From Deltaproteobacteria bacterium (GTDB lineage Bacteria > Desulfobacterota > Desulfobacteria > Desulfobacterales > SURF-7), in contig JAFDJC010000195.1 of assembly GCA_019307665.1 (NCBI GenBank), positions 1 to 8,477 on the forward strand: 8,477 nucleotides of DNA, read 5' to 3'. The notes under the pieces were generated by a model that was given only the letters and a program-made list of their open reading frames with translations, made no database searches and was not told the DNA's origin. A program made the translations under genes and the position numbers. Below, in pieces: positions 1-6,590 of the stretch (the stretch's first letter is position 1; every line of letters begins with the position of its first letter).

Positions 1-70
1 GCCACCCCCATTACAACCTATTGAAAATATATGAATTTCAAAGAACCGTAATTGCCTTCTCTGTTTATAT

Positions 71-140
71 TTCCAAAAACTAATCGGAAAATATTTATGA
101 TAATCACTATAAGCTTCCAAAAATGAATCGGAACGTATTT
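71..140. repeat. Pair of 26-bp imperfect direct repeats
   Basis: Copies lie at 71-96 and 115-140. They match at 22 of 26 positions and start 44 bp apart. Both begin TTCCAAAAA, share AATCGGAA in the middle and end in TATTT. Each copy has TTCC near one end and GGAA further in, so each contains a weak internal dyad. They lie in the gene-free stretch beyond the 3' end of fumarase. They could be a tandem operator for a gene to the left of the window or remnants of an intergenic repeat. Nothing here decides between these. Confidence 0.55.
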
Positions 141-164
141 TTGGCAAATACTCTAAAGGTAGGC

Positions 165-274
165 TCTCAAAAAGATAGGAGCAAAGATATCTCAGTTATA
201 AACAGGTGACTGTCTGAGCGAAGCGAGTTTCAGATATTTATAACTGAGATATCTTTGCCCCGGGGTAGTTGAGA
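165..274. repeat. Long inverted-repeat (hairpin) element downstream of fumarase
   Basis: Positions 181-202 and 237-258 are perfect reverse complements (22 bp) around a 34-nt loop. Inside the loop TCTGA (213-217) can pair with TCAGA (230-234), enclosing a GCGAAGCG core. Outside the stem TCTCAA (165-170) can pair with TTGAGA (269-274). The palindrome CCCCGGGG occupies 258-265, at the edge of the right arm. Read on the minus strand, the direction of fumarase transcription, the stem is followed about 6 nt later by a short T run (175-171). It could therefore end or protect the fumarase mRNA. The stem is much longer than a usual intrinsic terminator, so an interspersed palindromic repeat or MITE-like element is at least as likely. 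Confidence 0.75.
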
Positions 275-292
275 AGTTACACTGAAAGCTAT

Positions 293-1900
293 CTATAAAA
301 GTGTTTCAAAAAAATCATTTCCCTTATCATCAACGATTATAAAGGCTGGAAAATTTTTCACTGTAATCATGAACACAGCCTCCATTCCGAGTTCGGGAAA
401 TTCAAGGGTCTCGACATTTGTAATGCAATCTTTCCCGAGCCTTGCAGCTGGCCCGCCAATGGAACCCAGATAAAAGCCGCCGTATGTTTTGCAGGATTCC
501 GTCACGCCTTTTGAGCGATTTCCTTTTGCCAGCATGACCATGGAACCACCCTGCTTCTGAAAAACCGGCACGTACGTATCCATGCGACCTGCTGTTGTGG
601 GACCAAATGAACCTGACGGATATCCTTCAGGTGTTTTGGCAGGACCTGCATAATAAATAATATGATCTTTGAAGTACCAGGGAAGGTCTTCGCCTTTTTC
701 CAGACGCTCCATGATCTTTGCATGGGCAATATCCCTTGCAACAACTATTTTGCCGTTCAGGCTAAGGCGGGTTGCAATTGGAAAACGGCTCAGTGCTTCC
801 CTGATTTCAGACATGGGTCTGTCAAGCTCTATTTGAACAGCAGCAGAATCAGTTTCAATGGTGTCAGGAAGAAATCTGGCAGGATCTCTGTCAAGCTGTT
901 CCAGAAATATGCCATCTCCGGTTATTTTGGCTTTTATATTTCTGTCCGCGCTGCAACTCACTCCTATGCCGACAGGACATGATGCGCCATGCCTTGGAAG
1001 ACGAACAATCCTTACGTCATGGCAAAAATATTTGCCGCCGAACTGCGCACCTATTCCAAGATTACGTGAAATATTCAGCAACTCCTTTTCAAGCTCTTTG
1101 TCCCTGAAAGCATGGCCCCGTTCATTTCCGGATGACGGAAGATTGTCGAGATAACCTGCTGAAGCAAGTTTTACGGTTTTTAAATTTGCTTCAGCTGACG
1201 TTCCTCCCACTGCAATTGCCAAATGATATGGCGGGCACGCTGCAGTGCCGAGTGTTTTCATTTTGTTGGTAAGATAATCAATCAACACGCCCTTATTTAA
1301 AAGCGCCCTTGTTTCCTGAAATAAATATGTTTTGTTTGCAGACCCACCACCTTTGGCCATAAAAAGAAAGCTGTATTTGTTCCCGCCAACTGCATACAGC
1401 TCAATCTGGGCAGGAAGATTGCAGCCTGTATTTTTTTCGCCGTACATGCTAAGCGGCGCCATTTGGGAGTATCGTAGATTGTTTTTTGTATATGCATTGA
1501 ATATGCCTTTTGAAATAGCTTCCTCATCTGAAAAATCGGTAAATACATGCTGGCCTTTTTTACCCATAACGATGGCGGTCCCTGTATCCTGGCACATGGG
1601 GAAAACAAAGTCTGATGAAATAACCGCATTTTTAAGCATTTCAAGGGCAACGTATTGATCGTTTTCAGAGCTTTCAGGATCATTAAGAATTTCATTGAGG
1701 GACTTGAGGTGGGATGTCCTATAAAGATGGGCAACATCTCTGAAAGCTGCTTCAGCAAGAATTGTCAATCCTTCCCGAGAAATTTTGACAATCTCACTGC
1801 CTTCAAAAAATGCCCGTGAGACAAGGTCGCAGTCTAAAAGACGATATTCAGTCCTATCATCGCCCAGAGGAAACATTTCCTGAAATGAAAAATCGGTCAC
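293..1900 (-). CDS. fum: Class I fumarate hydratase (iron-sulfur, fused alpha-beta form)
   Basis: This enzyme catalyses reversible hydration of fumarate to L-malate in the cytoplasm (TCA cycle or reductive branch). The 535-aa length and the single-chain fusion of both domains match the FumA/FumB type (about 548 aa in E. coli). Three cysteines, C103 (in MCQDTGTA), C222 (in AACPPYH) and C316 (in GVSCSADRN), sit in the motifs and spacing that hold the oxygen-sensitive [4Fe-4S] cluster. KGGGSANK (183-190), the SGSFGPTTAGRMD segment (429-441) and the C-terminal FIIVDDKGNDFF are family signatures. The start is GTG, preceded by GGAG 8 nt upstream. The gene follows a PilZ gene by 46 nt on the same strand and is probably co-transcribed with it. 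It looks intact. The paralogue name (fumA or fumB) cannot be fixed from sequence alone. Confidence 0.96.
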   Translation of the reverse strand: MTDFSFQEMFPLGDDRTEYRLLDCDLVSRAFFEGSEIVKISREGLTILAEAAFRDVAHLYRTSHLKSLNEILNDPESSENDQYVALEMLKNAVISSDFVFPMCQDTGTAIVMGKKGQHVFTDFSDEEAISKGIFNAYTKNNLRYSQMAPLSMYGEKNTGCNLPAQIELYAVGGNKYSFLFMAKGGGSANKTYLFQETRALLNKGVLIDYLTNKMKTLGTAACPPYHLAIAVGGTSAEANLKTVKLASAGYLDNLPSSGNERGHAFRDKELEKELLNISRNLGIGAQFGGKYFCHDVRIVRLPRHGASCPVGIGVSCSADRNIKAKITGDGIFLEQLDRDPARFLPDTIETDSAAVQIELDRPMSEIREALSRFPIATRLSLNGKIVVARDIAHAKIMERLEKGEDLPWYFKDHIIYYAGPAKTPEGYPSGSFGPTTAGRMDTYVPVFQKQGGSMVMLAKGNRSKGVTESCKTYGGFYLGSIGGPAARLGKDCITNVETLEFPELGMEAVFMITVKNFPAFIIVDDKGNDFFETLL

Positions 1901-1946
1901 TTTAAGTTCTCCGGTGGTTCAGATGAGATATTCTTCTACGCCCGTT

Positions 1947-2291
1947 CTATTGTTTTTTAATCGAAAGGCCTATCATATGATGTCCTTTGAACCGTCCGGA
2001 TTCCTCCTTTGTAATGTGCTTTACTTCAGTTTTAAAATGTTCCACAGGCTTAAGCAGCTCGTCATGATAATATTTCATTTTGACAACTTCACCGACCTTT
2101 AAATGTTCAAGCACTTTGGAATCATCTTTTACAAGGATACACATCCCTTTTGAAGACAAATCCCAAATTTTGAATTGATAGACCCTGCCAAGATCTTTTA
2201 TCAGAAACTCCACACTGTAATACTGATCAATCTGTTTTCTTTGTTCAGATCTTTTTTCGCCCTTTTGATCGCCTGATGTTTCCTGTCCCAT
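1947..2291 (-). CDS. Small PilZ-domain protein (probable c-di-GMP receptor)
   Basis: The protein is 114 aa, cytoplasmic, with no signal peptide or membrane segment. After a charged N-terminus it has R14-S-E-Q-R18 (the RxxxR motif) and D44-L-S-S-K-G49 (the DxSxxG motif). These are the two c-di-GMP-contacting motifs of PilZ domains, followed by beta-strand-like sequence ending in IGLSI. It is essentially a stand-alone PilZ domain and differs in its C-terminus from the other two PilZ proteins in this window. The ATG has AGGGGC about 6 nt upstream. It lies 76 nt after htpG and 46 nt before fumarase on the same strand. The output partner is unknown. Binding is inferred from the motifs. Confidence 0.85.
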   Translation of the reverse strand: MGQETSGDQKGEKRSEQRKQIDQYYSVEFLIKDLGRVYQFKIWDLSSKGMCILVKDDSKVLEHLKVGEVVKMKYYHDELLKPVEHFKTEVKHITKEESGRFKGHHMIGLSIKKQ

Positions 2292-2309
2292 GATTTGCCC
2301 CTGATTCTG

Positions 2310-2339
2310 ATTATAATGACATATATTTTGCTATATAGC
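2310..2339 (-). promoter_or_regulatory. Possible promoter/operator between htpG and the PilZ gene
   Basis: On the minus strand a perfect TATAAT occurs at 2315-2310, and a perfect 10-bp palindrome, GCTATATAGC, lies at 2330-2339, near where a -35 element would fall. No good TTGACA match is present at the right spacing. A start from this -10 would leave a leader of only about 12 nt before the ATG, with the Shine-Dalgarno at its extreme 5' end. The site may instead be chance in AT-rich DNA, with the PilZ and fumarase genes transcribed from htpG. Confidence 0.25.
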
Positions 2340-2367
2340 TCACATTTCAGGGGAATTCAATCCCTGA

Positions 2368-4296
2368 TCAGTTAAGAGAATTTGCCATCAGTTCGCCGAC
2401 AAGTTTTGAAAACCTTGCCGGGTTTTCAATCTTGCCGCCTTCACCAATTATCGCCATATCGAACAGAAGATCCGCATAGTCATTAACAACCTCACTCTTT
2501 TTGTCTTTATCAAATAATTCCTTTAGTTTTACAACAACAGGATGGCTTGTATTCAGCTCAAGAACACGTTTGGCATCCGGCACCTTCTGACCTGTCGACT
2601 TTAAAATCTTTTCCATATATGCACTCATATCATATGTGTCGCCGGAAAGGCATGCAACCGAATCTTTTAACCGGGCAGATGGCTTAACTTCTTTTATTGT
2701 TTTATCAAGCCTTATTTTAATGTGTTCGAACAGGGCTGCATAGTCACCTTTTTCCGCTTTCTTGTCTCCTTCAAGGCCAAGATCACCTTTTTCCGCACTT
2801 TTTAAAGCTTTTCCATCATATTCGGTAAGTGACATGACAACCCACTCATCCACGGGATCAGTCAACAGAAGCACTTCGTATTCTTTTTCCTTTAGTGCTT
2901 CAAGATGCGGGCTGTTCATTATGGATGAAAGGTTTTCTCCTGTGATATAATAAATATCCTTCTGGTCAGGCTGCATATTGCCAACGTAATCTTTGAGAGA
3001 TATGAGCTTGTCATCAGATTTGGTTGTTTTATAGCGGATGAGATCAGCAATTTTATCCTTATTTTCAAAATCTGTGTGAATACCGCTTTTCACGGCAGGA
3101 CCGAATTCTTCATAAAACGCCTCATATTTTTCCTTTTCCATTCCTGAAAAAAGATCGAACAGCTTTTTAACAAGATTTTTCCTGATGTTTCTTACCAGCC
3201 TGTCCTGCTGGAGTATTTCTCGGCTGACGTTGAGATTCAGATCCGGTGCATCGACAACACCTTTTACAAAACCGAAATAGTCCGGAATCAACTCTTTGCA
3301 GTCATCCATGATAAAAACGCGTTTGCAATAAAGCTGAAGGCCGTGCTTCCGGTCCGGGCTAAACATATCAAACGGTGCTTTTGAAGGGATGTAAAGAAGG
3401 ACATTGTATTCGGTAGTTCCTTCCATTTTCATGTGCAGCTTTTCAAGCGGGGAGTTCCAGTCATGGCTCAGATGCTTATAAAACTCATTGTATTCCTCTT
3501 CCGTAACATCTTTTTTTTGTTTAAGCCATATGGCTTTCATGGAGTTTAAGGTTTCCTCGCCTATAACCTTCCTTGTTGTATCTCCAACAGGCTTTCCATC
3601 CTTATCCAGCACCTGCTCTTTTTCAGGAATCGGCTCATCTTTTTCTACATCCATAGCAATTGGATAGCTGACAAAATCCGAATGCTGTTTTACAATTCTT
3701 CGAATCGTCAACTCATCAGTAAAATCATTCCCATCTTCTTCTTTTTCCTTAAGTTCAAGTATCACATCCGTACCGCGTGAGTCCTTTGTTGTTTCTTCGA
3801 TTTCAAAAGAACCACCTCCTGTTGAGGCCCATTTAACAGCGGTTTCAGACCCTGCTGCTTTTGTAATTATCGTAACTTTATCGGCTGCAATAAATGAACT
3901 GTAAAACCCTACACCAAACTGACCAATCAATTCAGGTGTCAGAGTTCTCTCCTTTTTTGACTTTTCGAGGGCTTCAAGAAAAGCAGTTGTTCCGCTTTTT
4001 GCAATGGTGCCGATGTTATCAAGCACTTCATCATAATCCATCCCGATACCGTTATCTGATATAGTCAGGGATCTTTTATCGCTGTCGGTGATTATTTTTA
4101 TCTTGAATTCCGAATCATCTCCCAGGACTTCAGGCTCTGTCTGGGACTTGAAGCGAAGCTTGTCTATTGCATCTGATGCATTAGAAATCAATTCGCGAAA
4201 GAATATTTCCTGGTTTGAATAAAGGGAATTGATGATAAGGTGTAAAAGCTGCTGCACTTCCGCTTTAAACTGTTTTGTCTCTTTTCTTGCTTCCAT
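2368..4296 (-). CDS. htpG: Chaperone protein HtpG (bacterial Hsp90)
   Basis: This is an ATP-dependent homodimeric chaperone of the cytoplasm that remodels late folding intermediates. The 642-aa length suits the family (624 aa in E. coli). The N-terminal GHKL ATPase domain shows FFRELISNASDA (32-43) with the probable catalytic E35 and Mg-coordinating N39, DNGIGM (81-86), GTIAKSGT (about 96-103) and the glycine-rich QFGVGF (126-131). The middle domain carries NLNVSREILQQ, in which R359 is the likely arginine contacting ATP gamma-phosphate. A C-terminal dimerisation domain follows, without the eukaryotic MEEVD tail. The ATG is preceded by AGGAG. The gene has its own upstream spacer with a promoter-like TTGACA. 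No disruption is visible. Confidence 0.98.
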   Translation of the reverse strand: MEARKETKQFKAEVQQLLHLIINSLYSNQEIFFRELISNASDAIDKLRFKSQTEPEVLGDDSEFKIKIITDSDKRSLTISDNGIGMDYDEVLDNIGTIAKSGTTAFLEALEKSKKERTLTPELIGQFGVGFYSSFIAADKVTIITKAAGSETAVKWASTGGGSFEIEETTKDSRGTDVILELKEKEEDGNDFTDELTIRRIVKQHSDFVSYPIAMDVEKDEPIPEKEQVLDKDGKPVGDTTRKVIGEETLNSMKAIWLKQKKDVTEEEYNEFYKHLSHDWNSPLEKLHMKMEGTTEYNVLLYIPSKAPFDMFSPDRKHGLQLYCKRVFIMDDCKELIPDYFGFVKGVVDAPDLNLNVSREILQQDRLVRNIRKNLVKKLFDLFSGMEKEKYEAFYEEFGPAVKSGIHTDFENKDKIADLIRYKTTKSDDKLISLKDYVGNMQPDQKDIYYITGENLSSIMNSPHLEALKEKEYEVLLLTDPVDEWVVMSLTEYDGKALKSAEKGDLGLEGDKKAEKGDYAALFEHIKIRLDKTIKEVKPSARLKDSVACLSGDTYDMSAYMEKILKSTGQKVPDAKRVLELNTSHPVVVKLKELFDKDKKSEVVNDYADLLFDMAIIGEGGKIENPARFSKLVGELMANSLN

Positions 4297-4361
4297 TTTT
4301 TTCTCCTGTACTCCATCATAGTTTTATTGGACAAGTTTAATAACCTATCAAACCGAATACA

Positions 4362-4391
4362 ATAAAATTTGACCTTTAATGGAAATGTCAA
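4362..4391 (-). promoter_or_regulatory. Putative htpG promoter with overlapping dyad
   Basis: On the minus strand a perfect TTGACA (4391-4386) is followed 18 nt later by TTTTAT (4 of 6 to TATAAT; ATTTTA at 17 nt), about 70 nt upstream of the htpG ATG. The -35 element is also the left arm of TTGAC-N13-GTCAA (4369-4391), so a bound protein would cover the promoter. I saw no CIRCE element and no sigma-32 consensus. The -10 match is only moderate. Confidence 0.4.
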
Positions 4392-4424
4392 CCCTGGTAG
4401 TTTAAAAATATGAAAAATATTTTA

Positions 4425-4832
4425 TCAGGCAGGTGTGTCAGGAAGGCTGTCCATGACTTTATGATTATTGATGAAACTATCAATCTGTAGGGCCTTTGAA
4501 TATGAAAGGTCGTCAAACCGGGCTCCAAAACGCCTTTGCATAAAGGAATAGAAACGATCTTCTTTTGCCTTAGTTGTTTCTGAAGTAATTTCAAATGGAA
4601 TTTTGCCAAGGCAACGACCATCACCGCTTACGAAAATATCGAGTTCAAACCGGTCCTGGGACATTTCATCCTTACCTACAAATTTAAATGCAAACCCGCC
4701 CCTACTTATATCGACAATATTGACCAGTCTTGAAGAATTGGGCCCCAACCTGAATACAGCAAACACATTGTCTTGAACCATGTATCGCTTATATTTTCTT
4801 CGTTGAATCTCTTTAATATCTGATATCGACAT
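4425..4832 (-). CDS. PilZ-domain protein with C-terminal extension (copy A)
   Basis: The protein is 135 aa and soluble. R12-K-Y-K-R16 (RxxxR) and D41-I-S-R-G-G46 (DxSxxG) are complete c-di-GMP-binding motifs of a PilZ domain. The remainder includes DIFVSGDG, a KIPFEITSE strand and a C-terminal block with RRFGARFDDLS and an IDSFI helix. It resembles the PilZ protein at about 7017-7394 in the order of all these blocks, so the two are paralogues. I chose the ATG at 4832, with AAGAG just upstream, rather than the in-frame ATG at 4886. The 18 extra residues are hydrophobic without a clear role, and this start matches the paralogue's likely N-terminus. The gene is 128 nt upstream of htpG on the same strand and divergent from the lipoprotein gene. 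Its effector target is unknown. Confidence 0.85.
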   Translation of the reverse strand: MSISDIKEIQRRKYKRYMVQDNVFAVFRLGPNSSRLVNIVDISRGGFAFKFVGKDEMSQDRFELDIFVSGDGRCLGKIPFEITSETTKAKEDRFYSFMQRRFGARFDDLSYSKALQIDSFINNHKVMDSLPDTPA

Positions 4833-4914
4833 GACCGACTCTTTTAAACAAAATAATGAACCTGTTATTAAAAACAGCAATCGCAAGCGGCACTATTTTA
4901 GTAGCAGTTATTTC

Positions 4915-4928
4915 CGATTATCCAATCG
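4915..4928. promoter_or_regulatory. Dyad CGATT-N4-AATCG in the divergent intergenic region
   Basis: A perfect 5-bp inverted repeat with a 4-bp spacer lies between the divergent PilZ and lipoprotein-regulator transcription units. It is 83 nt upstream of the PilZ ATG and about 130 nt upstream of the lipoprotein ATG. The overlapping TTCCGATT (4912-4919) is the reverse complement of AATCGGAA, found in both direct repeats at 71-140. It could be an operator serving both directions, but short dyads also arise by chance. Confidence 0.3.
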
Positions 4929-4973
4929 AGCAGAACTGTAGAAAAAAACATGGAGTTTAGCACAGCTTCAGTA

Positions 4974-5002
4974 TTGCTTAATAGTATCAGAAAATATATA
5001 AA
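4974..5002 (+). promoter_or_regulatory. Putative promoter of the lipoprotein-regulator unit
   Basis: TTGCTT (4974-4979) and TATAAA (4997-5002) are separated by 17 nt and lie 56 nt upstream of the lipoprotein ATG. The -10 matches 5 of 6 consensus positions and the -35 only the TTG. A second weaker candidate, TTGTCA at 5004 with TATTAC at 5025, has a short 15-nt spacer. Region 4833-5057 is otherwise without a gene. Confidence 0.4.
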
Positions 5003-5057
5003 ATTGTCAAACAGCAATTAGACATATTACTCAACTTATTTTTTAAGGATAACAGAC

Positions 5058-5204
5058 ATGAAAAAATTAAAAAAAACACTGGCGATCATGGTTGCGGCAA
5101 CAATAATGGCTACTTTTATCGGATGTAAAGAGGATACACCAGCTGAAAAAGCCGCTAAAGATGCTGATAAGGTTCTAGAAGAAACAAAAGAAATTTTTAA
5201 GTAA
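5058..5204 (+). CDS. Small lipoprotein, 48 aa
   Basis: The ATG at 5058 has AAGGA about 8 nt upstream. The product starts MKKLKKT, followed by a hydrophobic stretch (residues 8-22) and FIGC, giving a type II signal peptide with lipidated C23. The lipobox is slightly atypical, with Phe at -3. The mature part is only 26 residues: Lys/Glu/Asp/Ala-rich, with KAAKDADKVLEETKEIF predicted as an amphipathic helix. The layout recalls entericidin-like and other tiny envelope lipoproteins, but no family is recognised. The stop is 16 nt before the PAS regulator ATG, and that gene's nearest AAGG-like site overlaps this stop, so the two are probably co-transcribed. Role unknown. An envelope-stress or sensing partner of the regulator is a guess from position only. 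Confidence 0.75.
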   Translation: MKKLKKTLAIMVAATIMATFIGCKEDTPAEKAAKDADKVLEETKEIFK

Positions 5205-5220
5205 GGGTATTAACGATACA

Positions 5221-6153
5221 ATGGGAAAAAAACTAAATCATATCGAACTAGAGGAAAAAGTTAAAAAGTTACAAAAGGAAGCTGCAGAACTTAAACAGGC
5301 GGAAAAAGCACTTCTGGAAAGTGAACAAAAGTACAGAAACCTGGTGGAAAACATCCCAGATGTTATATACTCAATAGACACGTCTTTAACAATTTCAGCA
5401 ATCAACCTTCCGGCATCAGAATTTTATGGCTTCGGGGTCGATGAAGTTCTTGGTAATAATTTTTTACATTTTGTACATCCTGAGGATAAGGATCGAATAA
5501 TGGCTTCTTTTGTTGAAGCCATTGAAACACACCGGGAATGGACCCGTGGTTTGCAGTTTCGTGTGGTTTCAAAAGATGGAATTCAATATTGGATTGAGCT
5601 TAATTCTCATATGCAGTTTGATGAGAACGGAAATTTTAAAAGAGAAGAAGGTGTGATTCGTGACATAAATGACCGTAAAAAAGCGGAAGAGGCTTTGAAA
5701 AAAGTTTATAGAGAACTAGAAGAAAGAATAGAAGAACGCACGAAAGAGTTAGTTCAAGTAAACAAACAGTTGAACCAGGAAATCAAAGAGCGGATGCAGA
5801 CTGAAAAAGAGCTGAAAAATTCGGAAGAGCGCCTAAATATTATGTTTGAGTATGCTCCGGATGCCTATTTTTTAAATAGCCCGAGCCGAAAGATTATCGA
5901 TGGAAATAAGGCTGCTGAAAGGTTAACCGGATATAAAAGGGAAGAATTAGTTGGAAAAGATTTCGTCGAAACCGGTTTGCTGTCTGAGGATCAAAGCTCA
6001 AAAGCACTTAGTCATTTTGAAAAAAGTGTCCAAGGGATATCAACAGGGCCTGTGGAGTATATATTATGCTGTAAAGATAGCACCAAGGTCTATGTGGAAA
6101 TAAACACCTACCCGGTAAGAATAAAAGAGAAAGATATTTTTCTCGAACCTTGA
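5221..6153 (+). CDS. PAS-PAS sensor part of a frame-broken LuxR-type regulator
   Basis: The frame covers 310 aa with no transmembrane segment, so sensing is cytoplasmic. A coiled coil (about 5-35) leads to PAS 1 (about 36-150), which ends in the canonical PAC sequence GVIRDINDRKKAEEAL. A long signalling coiled coil (about 155-203, ELEERIEERTKEL) leads to PAS 2 (about 205-308). PAS 2 stops abruptly at YPVRIKEKDIFLEP and lacks the expected terminal G-I-x-R-D-I-T-E-R-K strand. The linker and HTH that normally follow are present immediately downstream in another frame. No histidine kinase or GGDEF domain is present. The ligand is unknown. The ATG at 5221 has only a distant Shine-Dalgarno (AAGGG, about 13 nt), consistent with coupling to the lipoprotein gene. 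As it stands this is a truncated sensor, probably a pseudogene fragment. Confidence 0.85.
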   Translation: MGKKLNHIELEEKVKKLQKEAAELKQAEKALLESEQKYRNLVENIPDVIYSIDTSLTISAINLPASEFYGFGVDEVLGNNFLHFVHPEDKDRIMASFVEAIETHREWTRGLQFRVVSKDGIQYWIELNSHMQFDENGNFKREEGVIRDINDRKKAEEALKKVYRELEERIEERTKELVQVNKQLNQEIKERMQTEKELKNSEERLNIMFEYAPDAYFLNSPSRKIIDGNKAAERLTGYKREELVGKDFVETGLLSEDQSSKALSHFEKSVQGISTGPVEYILCCKDSTKVYVEINTYPVRIKEKDIFLEP

Positions 6154-6182
6154 AGAAGCCAATACTGCACTCAAGGTATTAT
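6122..6182 (+). other. Frame break within the PAS-PAS-LuxR regulator
   Basis: The sensor frame ends at TGA 6151-6153. In the +1 frame the sequence reads NLEEANTALKVLLKRR from 6146, the normal linker before this family's HTH. That frame is closed upstream by TAA at 6122-6124, so the switch lies between 6125 and 6151. The C-terminal end of PAS 2 and the start of the linker, roughly 25 residues by comparison with remembered homologues, are missing. A deletion of about 75-80 nt that also shifted frame explains this better than a single-base error. The context CCT TGA could permit +1 slippage, but no RF2-type Shine-Dalgarno stimulator sits close upstream. Confidence 0.7.
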
Positions 6183-6565
6183 TGAAAAGAAGAGATGGCG
6201 ATCGTCTTGAAATTGAAGAAAAAATACTTGCCAATATTAATGAACTGATCTCACCACTCATTGATACGATGAAAGGGACCAAACTCGATGAGCGTCAGTC
6301 CACCTGGCTGGAAATACTGGAAGCAAATCTTAGGGATATTGTTTCTCCGTTTTCCCGCGGGCTAAGCTCAAAATACTGGAGGCTGACCCCCATGGAGTTC
6401 CAGGTTGCCAATTTTGTTAAAAACGGCAAAACAACTAAGGAAATCGCCAAGCTACTTCGTGTAGCCACAAGCACCATCAACACCTATCGTGATAACATTC
6501 GAAAGAAAATCGGAATAAAAAATAAAAAGATAAATCTCAAAACATACCTGTTGAACATGGATTAA
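6182..6565 (+). CDS. LuxR/GerE-type HTH part of the broken regulator
   Basis: The fragment encodes the output half of the regulator. A helical segment (ILANINELISPLIDTM, then LDERQSTWLEILEANLRDIVSPF) leads to a LuxR-type helix-turn-helix: LTPMEFQVANFVKNGKTTKEIAKLLRVATSTINTYRDNIRKKIGI. The recognition helix is around TSTINTYRDNIRKK. The frame is open from about 6125, and the homologous linker starts at 6146. If translated alone, the TTG at 6182 has AAGG 5 nt upstream and lies 29 nt after the sensor stop, so reinitiation could give a 127-aa sensor-less DNA-binding protein. The residues of the HTH look intact, which suggests a recent break or retained function. Targets are unknown. Confidence 0.8.
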   Translation: MKRRDGDRLEIEEKILANINELISPLIDTMKGTKLDERQSTWLEILEANLRDIVSPFSRGLSSKYWRLTPMEFQVANFVKNGKTTKEIAKLLRVATSTINTYRDNIRKKIGIKNKKINLKTYLLNMD

Positions 6566-6566
6566 C

Positions 6567-6590
6567 ATGGGGGGATTTTCCATATTTTTT
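6567..6590 (+). terminator. Weak possible terminator after the HTH gene
   Basis: Just after the stop codon, ATGG (6567-6570) pairs with CCAT (6580-6583). Two G-U pairs can extend the stem, and six T residues follow at 6585-6590. The stem is short and G-U dependent, so efficiency would be low. A second T run at about 6621-6627 has no clear stem before it. Confidence 0.3.

Noticed and set aside
165..274. CRISPR repeat or tRNA/small structured RNA reading of the hairpin
   Set aside because: There is only one inverted unit with no repeat-spacer series, and no tRNA arms or CCA-like end.
1297..1758. Minus-strand 153-codon frame inside fumarase
   Set aside because: It lies entirely within the well-supported fumarase gene in another frame and has no family features.
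2347..2367. TCAGGG...CCCTGA stem at the htpG stop codon as a terminator
   Set aside because: It is a six-pair stem that overlaps the stop region and has no T run after it on the minus strand. It is too weak to call.
4833..4886. N-terminal 18-residue extension of the PilZ protein (MRLLFLITGSLF...)
   Set aside because: It looks slightly like a signal peptide, but PilZ domains act in the cytoplasm, there is no cleavage site, and ATG 4832 has its own Shine-Dalgarno and matches the paralogue.
4954..4981. TTAGCACAG...TTGCTTAA resembling a CIRCE heat-shock element
   Set aside because: Only the left half matches. The right half lacks the required GAGTGCTAA and the spacing is off. It is also not at htpG.
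6134..6153. Programmed frameshift in the regulator at the T run or CCT TGA
   Set aside because: No -1 slippery heptamer in the correct phase and no Shine-Dalgarno stimulator at RF2-like spacing. The loss of the PAC end fits a deletion better. Kept only as a minor alternative.
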